Positions 1 through 6,937 of a stretch of 13,547 nucleotides of DNA are shown here, one piece after another. The notes under the pieces were generated by a model. It was not told the DNA's origin and made no database searches. It was given only the letters and a program-made list of their open reading frames with translations. The first letter of the stretch is position 1, and the number at the start of each line of letters is the position of its first letter. A program made the translations under genes and the position numbers. Source of the stretch: Ileibacterium sp. (lineage in GTDB: Bacteria > Bacillota_I > Bacilli_A > Erysipelotrichales > Erysipelotrichaceae); NCBI GenBank assembly GCA_021443945.1, contig JABUSF010000003.1, positions 120,487 to 134,033 of the forward strand. The letters run 5' to 3'.

Positions 1-1269
1 ATGCTGGGGGTTCCCACCTATGGCGTTCGGGCAGTGGCACAGGTCCGTCAGGATCCTGTAAAGCTGAAGACAACTGTCTGTGAACTGCTGACCATCAATG
101 TGATTATGGGAGCTGCAGCGTATGCCTCCTTTTTCCTGGCCCTGTTTCTGGTGCCGGATCTGGCTGCGCAGAAAACACTGATGCTGATCTGCTCTTCAGC
201 CATTTTGCTGAATGTCATCGGAGTCAGCTGGTTTTATCAGGGAATGGAACAGTATACGTATATCACGTGGGTATCCATTTCCTTTAAAATTCTCTCTGTC
301 ATCACCATGTTTCTGTTTATTCACAGTCCTGCCGACTATTTATGGTATGGCGTGATGACGGTGGTTTCTTCCTTTGGCAGCGGTGTGGTCAACTTTGCCA
401 TGCTGTTTAAAGCTCTCAAAGGTGTGAAGCGGGAAAAACTGGATCTGAAAAGGCATTTCAAACCGATATCCACTTTTTTTGCGATGACTGTGGCAACAAC
501 CATTTATACCAATCTGGATACGGTGATGCTGGGATTTATGAAGGGAAGCTATGAGGTAGGGCTGTACAATGCAGCCATCAAAGTCAAAGGGCTTCTGGTT
601 TCTCTGGTGACCTCTTTGGGAACCGTACTTCTGCCCCGGCTTTCGTTCTATATCGAAACCGGACAGGAGAGTGAATTTGGCCGGCTGATTTCCAAGGCGT
701 TTTCCTTTGTACTGCTCTTTGCCGTTCCGGTGTGTCTGTTTGGAGCCGTCTATTCGGGACAGATTATTCAGATTCTGAGCGGACAGGACTTCCTGCCGGC
801 ACAGCCAGCCATGATCCTTTTGATGCCGACCATTGTTCTCATCGGACTGTCGAATGTAAGCGGCATACAGGTTCTGGTCCCTTTGGGACAGGAAAAACAA
901 GTGCTGTATTCTGTCAGTGCCGGGGCTGTTCTTGATCTTTTGCTCAACAGCATTTTGATCCCCGTTTACGGCGCTGCAGGAGCTGCTTTTGGTACTTTGG
1001 CTGCAGAAATCCTGGTATTAATCTGGCAGATCGTGTCTTTACGGGGCAGAATTGGTCAGCTTTCCGCAGGGATTGAATGGAAGCAGTTGTTGGTTTGTAT
1101 GGCTTTTTCTGTGCCTGTTCTGTTACTATGTTCACTATACTCTTTAAAAAGTCCGCTTTTTACGCTGGCTGTGGGAGGAGTTTTATTTTTTGCTGCCTAT
1201 GGAATTGGCCTTATCGTGTCAAAAGAGGAAATTGCCGCCGGTTTTCTCGGACGATTCATCCATCGATAA
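1..1269 (+). CDS. Wzx-like polysaccharide flippase, 5' end outside window
   Basis: This is an integral membrane protein of the MATE/PST oligosaccharide flippase type. Such proteins move undecaprenyl-linked repeat units across the membrane during capsule or wall polysaccharide export. The visible 422 residues are almost wholly hydrophobic helices joined by short charged loops, with no soluble domain. The first visible residues, LGVPTYGVRAVAQVR, match the family's conserved YGxR region, which normally lies about 50-60 residues into the protein. The family is usually about 470-490 residues long, so the true start is very probably upstream and the ATG at position 1 is an internal methionine. The stop at 1267-1269 is followed by 62 bases before the LCP gene, with no terminator visible, so the two may be co-transcribed. 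The family call is firm; the transported substrate cannot be told from sequence. Confidence 0.88.
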   Translation: MLGVPTYGVRAVAQVRQDPVKLKTTVCELLTINVIMGAAAYASFFLALFLVPDLAAQKTLMLICSSAILLNVIGVSWFYQGMEQYTYITWVSISFKILSVITMFLFIHSPADYLWYGVMTVVSSFGSGVVNFAMLFKALKGVKREKLDLKRHFKPISTFFAMTVATTIYTNLDTVMLGFMKGSYEVGLYNAAIKVKGLLVSLVTSLGTVLLPRLSFYIETGQESEFGRLISKAFSFVLLFAVPVCLFGAVYSGQIIQILSGQDFLPAQPAMILLMPTIVLIGLSNVSGIQVLVPLGQEKQVLYSVSAGAVLDLLLNSILIPVYGAAGAAFGTLAAEILVLIWQIVSLRGRIGQLSAGIEWKQLLVCMAFSVPVLLLCSLYSLKSPLFTLAVGGVLFFAAYGIGLIVSKEEIAAGFLGRFIHR

Positions 1270-1278
1270 AGAAGCCGG

Positions 1279-1308
1279 TTTACGAATGAAAACGAAAAAT
1301 GCTTTAAT
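1279..1308 (+). promoter_or_regulatory. Weak candidate promoter before the LCP gene
   Basis: TTTACG at 1279-1284 and TTTAAT at 1303-1308 are separated by 18 bases. The -10 matches consensus at 5 of 6 positions and the -35 at 4 of 6. It would give a leader of about 15-20 bases before the LCP start at 1332. Read-through from the flippase gene is an equally good explanation, since no terminator separates them. Confidence 0.22.
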
Positions 1309-1331
1309 GATAGAAAAGTGAGGATTTCTTA

Positions 1332-3227
1332 ATGTCTAAAAGCTCAAGTAAGTCTTTTACAGCAGTCAAGCTACTGCTGAGTGTTCTCATTGTTCTGCTG
1401 TCCGTATTGTTAGGATTCCAGATCATGCGCCTGAACGTGCTGCCGACACCTGTTTTAATTCCTGTTCTTGCAGGACTTGGACTGGTGGATCTGCTGGTGA
1501 TTGTTCTGCTTCTTTTCTTTACGAAGAAGACAACCTCCAGAGTTCTCTGCAGCATTTTGGCTGTTGTTCTGGCTCTGGTTTACGGAGGCGGGTCTTTCTA
1601 CCTGTTCAGAACACAGAATGCACTGGGTGCTTTAACCGCTGACAACGCCAAAGTTAAAAACGTTGTCCGTGTTTATGCCCTCAACGACAGCGGAATTGAT
1701 GATGAAAAAGGACTGGAAGGAAAGAAAGTTGGAATTCTGAAATCCATCAACAAAGCCGGTTCTGAAAAAACGCTGAACGCCCTGTCCGAGGCAGGTGTCA
1801 AAGTAGAGTCTGAAGAGTTCAACAACTTCGGTCCTCTTGCAGACGCTTTGTATACCGATAAAGTGGATGCTATTGTGGTCAACGATGTTTACCTGTCCAA
1901 CATTACTGAACTTTCCAAGTTCACAGATTTCACTTCCAAAACAAAAGTTGTATTTACTTATGAATACACGACGGAAATGAGTTCTGCTTCCAGCAAAGTT
2001 ACCAACATTACCACGGAACCATTTACAGTCATGATCAATGGTTCTGACAGCCGCGAAGGTCTTGGAAACACCGACCGTTCCGATGTCAACATGCTGGCAA
2101 CCATCAACCCAAAAACAGGCGTCGTTCTTCTGGTGAGCATTCCACGTGATGCCTATGTGGAAACAGCCTGTGATCCGGAATATGAATGTCTGAACGGACA
2201 GTACGATAAACTGACACATACTGGCATTCATACGTACAACACAACAAAAGCGACCATCGAAAAACTGATGGATGTAAAAATCAACTATACCTTCCGCGCA
2301 AACTTTGCTGCCGTGGTGGATATTGTAGATGCTCTGGGCGGAATTGATGTCAACGTGAAGCCCGGCTATGCCGTAGAAAGCTTCTGGACCAATGACATGT
2401 TCGGTACCGATTACGGTGTAACAGAAGGGGTCAACCATCTGAATGGTCAGGCAGCTCTGTGCTATGCCCGTGAACGGTACGCGTATGCCGAAGGAGACTT
2501 CCAGCGAATCCGCAACCAGCAGGAAGTTCTGACTCAGATTGCCAAGAAAGTGACCAGTCCGGAAGTGATTACCCGTTATGCCGGACTCCTGGATACCATT
2601 GCAGGAAATTTCTGGACGGATATTTCCCAGGCTCAGATCTCCGAGCTCATTCAGTACCAGATCAACAAAGCACCGAAATGGGATTTCATTTCCTATTCTC
2701 TGTCTGGCCAGCCGGATTCCCTGTACTGTGCAGAAGCCTACAACAATGCATCCGTTGTTGTTCTGGATCAGAATACCGTGAAGTTTGCCAAAGAGCTGAT
2801 TCAGGCTGTTCTGGATGGAAAATCTGCTGAGGAAATCAACAAACTGATTAAGGAAAAAGTACCGGAAGCTGCTGACTATTCTCTGGATGCTTCTGTACAG
2901 AACCACGATCCAGTTTATGATGAAGGCATCGATGAGTATCAGATGGTGGAAGAACCGGCTCCCATCTACACGCCGTACTATCCAACTTACGAAGAGCCAT
3001 ACACACCAACACCAACTCCGGAACCTTCTGTGGATCCAACACCGATCACACCGGAACCAGTCAATCCGGAACCCGTGAATCCGGAGCCTGTAAATCCGGA
3101 ACCAGTCAATCCAGACCCCGTGAATCCGGAACCGGTAAACCCAGATCCCGTGAATCCGGAACCGGTAAACCCGGAACCAGTGAATCCGGATCCCGGAAGC
3201 GCTCAGTCTGTTTCAGACAAGGCTTAA
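1332..3227 (+). CDS. LytR-CpsA-Psr (LCP) glycopolymer ligase, CpsA-like
   Basis: LCP enzymes move undecaprenyl-linked glycopolymers such as capsule or teichoic acid onto peptidoglycan outside the membrane. This 631-residue protein has three membrane helices (about 9-31, 38-62, 71-92), an accessory alpha/beta domain (about 105-225), the LCP domain (about 231-405), a helical segment and a proline-rich tail. The three-helix plus accessory-domain layout is that of pneumococcal Cps2A. The key LCP residues are present: NGSDSR (236-241), RSD (249-251), IPRD (270-273), a YxxxxF region and GGIDV (336-340), LNG (370-372), YARER (378-382), D389, R392, R394 and NQQ. C280 and C286 may form a disulfide outside the cell. 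A GTGAGGA ribosome binding site at 1318-1324 lies 7 bases before the ATG. The gene sits between the flippase and the glycosyltransferase, so attaching the polymer made by this locus is the likely role. The exact polymer is unknown. Confidence 0.93.
   Translation: MSKSSSKSFTAVKLLLSVLIVLLSVLLGFQIMRLNVLPTPVLIPVLAGLGLVDLLVIVLLLFFTKKTTSRVLCSILAVVLALVYGGGSFYLFRTQNALGALTADNAKVKNVVRVYALNDSGIDDEKGLEGKKVGILKSINKAGSEKTLNALSEAGVKVESEEFNNFGPLADALYTDKVDAIVVNDVYLSNITELSKFTDFTSKTKVVFTYEYTTEMSSASSKVTNITTEPFTVMINGSDSREGLGNTDRSDVNMLATINPKTGVVLLVSIPRDAYVETACDPEYECLNGQYDKLTHTGIHTYNTTKATIEKLMDVKINYTFRANFAAVVDIVDALGGIDVNVKPGYAVESFWTNDMFGTDYGVTEGVNHLNGQAALCYARERYAYAEGDFQRIRNQQEVLTQIAKKVTSPEVITRYAGLLDTIAGNFWTDISQAQISELIQYQINKAPKWDFISYSLSGQPDSLYCAEAYNNASVVVLDQNTVKFAKELIQAVLDGKSAEEINKLIKEKVPEAADYSLDASVQNHDPVYDEGIDEYQMVEEPAPIYTPYYPTYEEPYTPTPTPEPSVDPTPITPEPVNPEPVNPEPVNPEPVNPDPVNPEPVNPDPVNPEPVNPEPVNPDPGSAQSVSDKA
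3060..3194 (+). repeat. Nine 15-base tandem repeats coding VNP(E/D)P
   Basis: Residues 577-621 of the LCP protein are nine uninterrupted copies of a five-residue unit, VNPEP or VNPDP, in the order E,E,E,D,E,D,E,E,D. At DNA level these are nine 15-base units with scattered synonymous changes (gtcaatccg, gtgaatccg, gtaaatccg, gtaaaccca). The unit begins at 3060 and the last ends at 3194, just before the closing PGSAQSVSDKA. Such proline-rich tails usually form stiff extended wall-spanning segments. The copy number could vary by slippage. Confidence 0.95.
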
Positions 3228-3265
3228 TCCGGACAAAAAGCGGAAATCAAACAAAAATAAAGAAC

Positions 3266-3325
3266 AAAAAGACTGCCTGGATGTCCTCAGCAATCGATGC
3301 TTTTGACAAACGGCAGTCTTTTTTT
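3266..3325 (+). terminator. Rho-independent terminator after the LCP gene
   Basis: The arms AAAAAGACTGCC (3266-3277) and GGCAGTCTTTTT (3312-3323) pair perfectly over 12 bases and the T run continues to 3325. The loop is long at 34 bases. The stem separates the LCP gene from the downstream glycosyltransferase pair. The same two 12-base arms recur in the terminator at 5654-5726. Confidence 0.85.
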
Positions 3326-3331
3326 GAAAAT
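3303..3331 (+). promoter_or_regulatory. Candidate promoter for the glycosyltransferase operon
   Basis: A perfect TTGACA (3303-3308) lies 17 bases before GAAAAT (3326-3331), which matches TATAAT at 4 of 6 positions. It would start transcription near 3338 and leave a leader of about 40 bases that includes the GGAGA ribosome binding site at 3366-3370. The -35 lies in the terminator loop, so the two elements interleave. A terminator upstream means some promoter is needed here, but this one is only a guess. Confidence 0.28.
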
Positions 3332-3376
3332 AATGCTTGGACAATTTGTTCATTGTTTTAGAATTGGAGAACATCA

Positions 3377-4258
3377 ATGAAGACAACTGCCGTAGTTGTT
3401 ACTTATAACCGAAAAAAACTTCTGCTGGAATGCCTTGAAGCGCTGCAGAAGATACAGGAAAACTTAAATATTCTGGTGGTGGACAATGCCAGTACAGATG
3501 GAACGGAAGAAGTCCTTCAGCCGCTGATTGCCTCCGGCGTCATTGAATACATCAATACCGGATCCAATCTGGGAGGAGCCGGCGGATTCAACTTCGCAAT
3601 CAAAGAAGCCATGAAGGGGCATCCGGATTTTGTCTGGCTGATGGATGATGACACCATCCCAGAGCCGAATGCGCTGAAAGAACTTCTGATTGAAGCCAGA
3701 AAACATCCGGAAGGGGGTTATTTCAGCTCCAAAGCCATCTGGACCGATGGAAGTGAAAACGTGATGAATGCTCATGTCAGAGCCGAGGAAGACCGGGGGC
3801 AGGGCGCTTTGCTCTGTCCGGAAGCCACATTTGTCAGCCTGCTGCTGCCGGCAAAAACCATTCTGGAGATGGGACTGCCTATTAAAGAGTTTTTTATCTG
3901 GGGAGATGACATCGAATACACCAGAAGAATCAGTGCGGTTCACCCTGGTTATTACGTGCCCAAAAGCGTAGTTCTGCACAAAACCGCAAACAATGTAGGA
4001 AGCAACATCGCTTTGGACAGTATGGAACGGCTGGGCCGTTACCGTTTTGCCTACCGCAACGAAGTGTATACCGCCCGCAAGGAAGGGCTTTACCGTTCTT
4101 TGCGGCAGGTGGCTAAAATTGTGTACCACTCCGGCCGGGTTCTGATCAAATCCAGAGAAGCGAAAGGCAAAAAAATTCGTTTGATCTGGTCTGCATCCAT
4201 CGAAGGGCTTTCGTTTCATCCGGAGATTGAGTATATTCAGAAGAGCCAAAAGCTTTAA
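3377..4258 (+). CDS. GT2-family glycosyltransferase
   Basis: This 293-residue cytoplasmic enzyme has the GT-A fold signs of family GT2. It starts with the nucleotide-binding strand TTAVVVTYNR (3-12) and continues with ILVVDNASTDGT (32-43) and NLGGAGGFNFAI (64-75). The metal-binding WLMDDDTIP follows (87-95), and the acceptor-side motif FIWGDDIEYTRR spans 173-184. NLGGAGGF together with WGDDIEY is typical of the rhamnosyl or galactofuranosyl transferase-like branch, so addition of such a sugar to a lipid-linked chain is likely. Donor and acceptor cannot be fixed from sequence. GGAGA at 3366-3370 supports the start at 3377. The stop is 17 bases before the next start, so it forms an operon with the sugar phosphotransferase. 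Confidence 0.9.
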   Translation: MKTTAVVVTYNRKKLLLECLEALQKIQENLNILVVDNASTDGTEEVLQPLIASGVIEYINTGSNLGGAGGFNFAIKEAMKGHPDFVWLMDDDTIPEPNALKELLIEARKHPEGGYFSSKAIWTDGSENVMNAHVRAEEDRGQGALLCPEATFVSLLLPAKTILEMGLPIKEFFIWGDDIEYTRRISAVHPGYYVPKSVVLHKTANNVGSNIALDSMERLGRYRFAYRNEVYTARKEGLYRSLRQVAKIVYHSGRVLIKSREAKGKKIRLIWSASIEGLSFHPEIEYIQKSQKL

Positions 4259-4275
4259 AAAGGAGTTGCTTTTAT

Positions 4276-5649
4276 ATGCGAATTCGCAAAATTGATATGA
4301 TCCGGATGGTGCTGGAACTGTCGGTGACGCTGATTCTGCTGTTTATTTTCCCTTTCAACATAGAACGAAAACTGAAGCTGTTTATGCTTTTTACCTTTAA
4401 CCAGCTGATCTGCGGAAAGTATCAGAATTCCACCCTGCTCATTTATGATGAGCTGCACCAGAGCATCAAGGCCTATGCAGGGTTTTTGTTTACAGCGATC
4501 CTGACAGTGGCTTTCCGGTCTCCCACCGCTCTGGCGGAAATTGGATACATCGTTATTTTCACGGTGCTTGATTTTCTGATCACCCTGTTTATCATCCGTT
4601 ATGCGCATATCCTTTTTTATAGGGAATGCCGTAAGCCGGTTCTTGTTATTGGGGCCGGAAAAACAGCCAAACGGCTGGATAACGTGACCCTGACAAACCG
4701 TTTTTCCTTAATGGACATTCAGGGGTTTGTAAATCTGAACGATTCCAAAGAATATCCCAATGTTCATCAGAACATCATTGAACAAAGAGCGCCGATCATC
4801 CAGGCCGATGAAATGGAAGACTTCATTCGGGAACACAACATTCAGGATGTGCTGGTTGCCATCCCTGAAATGGATCCTCAGGATTTAAAGCGCCTGACCA
4901 AACGTCTTGCCGAACAGGTGGAAAGCGTCGGATTCCTGCCGAATGCAGAAGAAACCATCAACTATGCTTCTCACATCGTAGACTTTGACGGTCTGCTGAT
5001 GATCTCCACCACCCAGGGACGTATGCACTTTTGGGATCACTTTGCCAAACGAGCCATTGACATTGCCGGAGGCCTTGCAGGATGCGCCATTCTGCTTCCT
5101 CTGATTGGGTATGTCTATTTCTTCAATCGGAAATCCGGGGACAAGGATCCGATCTTTTTTACCCAGAACCGCATTGGCAAAAATGGAAAGGAATTTAAAG
5201 TGTATAAATTCAGAACCATGGTGCCCAATGCAGAACGGATCCTGGAAGAGATGATGCAGAAGGATCCCAAAATTCGGGAAGAGTACGAAGTCAACAAAAA
5301 GCTGCAAAACGATCCCCGTATTACGAAAGCCGGAAAGTTCCTGCGGGAAAAGTCACTGGACGAGTTCCCTCAGTTCATTAATGTGCTGAAAGGGGAAATG
5401 TCTTTGATTGGCCCAAGACCGTATCTTCCGCGAGAAGTGAAGGACATGGGAACGTATTACGATGACATTGTTTCTGTTGCTCCTGGTGTCACAGGAATGT
5501 GGCAGACTCACGGCCGTTCGGCGGTGGACTTTGAACAGCGCCTGGAACTGGATGAATGGTATTACCGAAACTGGTCTTTATGGCTGGATTTAACCATCCT
5601 GATCAAGACCATCCAGTCTATGATTCTTGGAGACGATACAGCGGTATAA
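4276..5649 (+). CDS. Undecaprenyl-phosphate sugar phosphotransferase, WbaP-like
   Basis: This is a polyisoprenyl-phosphate hexose-1-phosphate transferase, which begins a surface polysaccharide by loading the first sugar phosphate onto undecaprenyl phosphate. The 457 residues show an N-terminal membrane part with hydrophobic segments at about 10-27, 66-82 and 90-113. A Rossmann-like domain starts at PVLVIGAGKTAKRL (121-134) and runs to about 245. A hydrophobic segment (about 263-283) then leads into the catalytic domain. Catalytic-domain motifs are FAKRAID (256-262), FFTQNRIGKNGKEFKVYKFR (294-313), RKxSLDEFPQF-like REKSLDEFPQF (357-367), SLIGPRP (376-382) and PGVTGMWQ (403-410). AGGAG at 4261-4265 lies 10 bases before the ATG. 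Length and order match the CpsE/WbaP family. Which sugar is loaded is not visible. Confidence 0.93.
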   Translation: MRIRKIDMIRMVLELSVTLILLFIFPFNIERKLKLFMLFTFNQLICGKYQNSTLLIYDELHQSIKAYAGFLFTAILTVAFRSPTALAEIGYIVIFTVLDFLITLFIIRYAHILFYRECRKPVLVIGAGKTAKRLDNVTLTNRFSLMDIQGFVNLNDSKEYPNVHQNIIEQRAPIIQADEMEDFIREHNIQDVLVAIPEMDPQDLKRLTKRLAEQVESVGFLPNAEETINYASHIVDFDGLLMISTTQGRMHFWDHFAKRAIDIAGGLAGCAILLPLIGYVYFFNRKSGDKDPIFFTQNRIGKNGKEFKVYKFRTMVPNAERILEEMMQKDPKIREEYEVNKKLQNDPRITKAGKFLREKSLDEFPQFINVLKGEMSLIGPRPYLPREVKDMGTYYDDIVSVAPGVTGMWQTHGRSAVDFEQRLELDEWYYRNWSLWLDLTILIKTIQSMILGDDTAV

Positions 5650-5653
5650 AAAG

Positions 5654-5726
5654 AAAAAGACTGCCATGCAGAAATCCATAAGTTTAAAGCTTACGAGGAT
5701 TTCTGCTTTTTTTTGGCAGTCTTTTT
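5654..5726. terminator. Bidirectional terminator between convergent genes
   Basis: The outer arms AAAAAGACTGCC (5654-5665) and GGCAGTCTTTTT (5715-5726) enclose inner arms GCAGAAATCC (5668-5677) and GGATTTCTGC (5697-5706). On the + strand the inner 10-base hairpin is followed at once by eight Ts (5707-5714). On the - strand both stems stack, and the transcript runs into a pyrimidine tract read from 5658 down through 5648. The right half lies within the 3' end of the TagO-like gene, whose stop codon is at 5691-5693. Confidence 0.88.
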
Positions 5727-6773
5727 GCGTGCGGAAGGATTGATCAGCTGATTGGCAATGGATAACAAAGGCCGGTAGGACGGGGAAATCATTCCGGTCT
5801 TTTCGATGAAAATGTCAATCGCCAAAAGCAGAACCGCCATAGCGGTCAGTCCCAGCATCCGGTTGTAGATATAGGCAAAGGCACTCATTCCAAACAGGAA
5901 GGTAATGGCGCACATGATAATGACGGTTTTCTGCTGTCCAAAGCGGAACATCAGCTGATGGTGCATATGCTGTTTGTCCGCATCGGAGAAGGAATGGCCT
6001 TTTAGCTTGCGGCGGAGAATGGCCGAAAAAGTGTCGATGATGGGCAGCAGCAGGATCAGAATCGGCAAAGCCAGGGTCATGATGGTGCTTGACTTGAATC
6101 CCATCAAAGAGATCGAGGCCACGATGGTGCCAAGAAACAGCGATCCGCAGTCTCCCATAAAAATGCTGGCCGGGTGTGCGTTGTAAACCAGAAATCCCAG
6201 AAGGGCTCCGATCAGAATGACAGACACAGGAATAATGTCCGTGCGCCGGTCCACAATGCAGATGGCCGTAATGACGGAAAAGATAACCACACACATGCCT
6301 CCCGCCAGACCATCCAGTCCGTCGGACAGGTTGATGGCATTTACAATCCCCACCACCCATGCCATGGTAAAGATGCAGGAAACAAACCAGTTGTTGACAA
6401 CAATGCCAAAGGGCAGATGCAGGGAGTTGACTCCAACCCCTGAACCAATCAGAAGCAGGCTGGCAGCCATCTGCCAGAACAGCTTGGTCTTCGGTTTTAT
6501 TTCGTAAAAGTCATCATACAGACCGGTAAAAAACATAATGGAAGCAGAAGCAAACATCCCGATGAGAGCCAGATCTGTATCCAGGAACAGGCCGATGCAG
6601 ACGCAGAAGGCAATATAAATGCCGACTCCGCCGATCCGGGAGATTTTGCCGTGATGAACTGTCCTTTCGTTTTCCTTTGCATACGCATTCGCACGAAGGG
6701 AGAGCCATTTAATCAAAGGGGTCAGACAGACGGTAATGAAAAAGGCACAAAGAGCCATCATAAGATACTTCAA
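5691..6773 (-). CDS. tagO: Undecaprenyl-phosphate GlcNAc-1-P transferase, TagO/WecA type
   Basis: The enzyme belongs to the polyprenyl-phosphate N-acetylhexosamine-1-P transferase family. It loads GlcNAc-1-phosphate onto undecaprenyl phosphate to start wall teichoic acid or another glycopolymer. It is a multi-helix membrane protein of 360 residues from the chosen start. Visible motifs are VHHGKISRIGGVGIYIAF (39-56), TGLYDDFYEIKPKTK (83-97), NLSDGLDGLAGG (148-159) and NAHPASIFMGDCGSLFLG (198-215). The HxHH-type KQHMHHQL (267-274) marks the WecA/TagO branch rather than MraY. An ATG 15 codons upstream is possible, but the TTG at 6773 follows the ribosome binding site AAAGGGGTGG by six bases, so TTG is preferred. 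The C-terminus, KKTAKKKQKSS, is basic and overlaps the shared terminator. The gene opposes the polysaccharide cluster and has its own transcription unit. Confidence 0.9.
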   Translation of the reverse strand: MKYLMMALCAFFITVCLTPLIKWLSLRANAYAKENERTVHHGKISRIGGVGIYIAFCVCIGLFLDTDLALIGMFASASIMFFTGLYDDFYEIKPKTKLFWQMAASLLLIGSGVGVNSLHLPFGIVVNNWFVSCIFTMAWVVGIVNAINLSDGLDGLAGGMCVVIFSVITAICIVDRRTDIIPVSVILIGALLGFLVYNAHPASIFMGDCGSLFLGTIVASISLMGFKSSTIMTLALPILILLLPIIDTFSAILRRKLKGHSFSDADKQHMHHQLMFRFGQQKTVIIMCAITFLFGMSAFAYIYNRMLGLTAMAVLLLAIDIFIEKTGMISPSYRPLLSIANQLINPSARKKTAKKKQKSS

Positions 6774-6779
6774 CGATTT

Positions 6780-6789
6780 CCACCCCTTT
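6780..6789 (-). promoter_or_regulatory. Ribosome binding site that fixes a TTG start
   Basis: Read on the - strand this is AAAGGGGTGG, one base from the ideal AAAGGAGGTG pattern in content, followed by AAATCG and then TTG (6773-6771). The longer frame starting at 6818 has no comparable site, and its first 15 residues (MSASQAGICRKGWKS) do not resemble the family's N-terminus. Confidence 0.7.
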
Positions 6790-6924
6790 CTGCATATGCC
6801 GGCCTGACTGGCAGACATTGCTTCAAATACTGTATCATATTGGGCTTAAAGCATTGAATGATATCCCGCAAAAGGCCGTAAAGACAGCTGGTTAAAAAGC
6901 GTTTTTTGCAGGATTCTTTTGGGT

Positions 6925-6930
6925 TATAAT
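6925..6930 (+). promoter_or_regulatory. Consensus -10 box nine bases before the lipid kinase start
   Basis: TATAAT at 6925-6930 is perfect. The -35 region 17 bases upstream (6902-6907) is a plain T run and is poor. Transcription would start at about 6936-6938, on or next to the ATG at 6938, which implies a leaderless or nearly leaderless message. No GGAGG-like site precedes this ATG. Confidence 0.5.
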
Positions 6931-6937
6931 GGCAACC

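Noticed and set aside
1..3. ATG at the first base as the flippase start
   Set aside because: The following residues match an internal conserved region of the family, so the gene is cut by the window edge.
1632..2906. Open frame of 424 codons on the - strand opposite the LCP gene
   Set aside because: It is a mirror of the LCP coding frame: composition is Cys/Phe/His/Ile-rich without recognisable domains, no ribosome binding site was noted, and the + strand frame has all LCP motifs.
3337..3364. Promoter TTGGAC-16-TAGAAT just before the GT2 gene
   Set aside because: It would start the message at about 3371, downstream of the GGAGA ribosome binding site that otherwise fits the gene well, so one of the two must be false.
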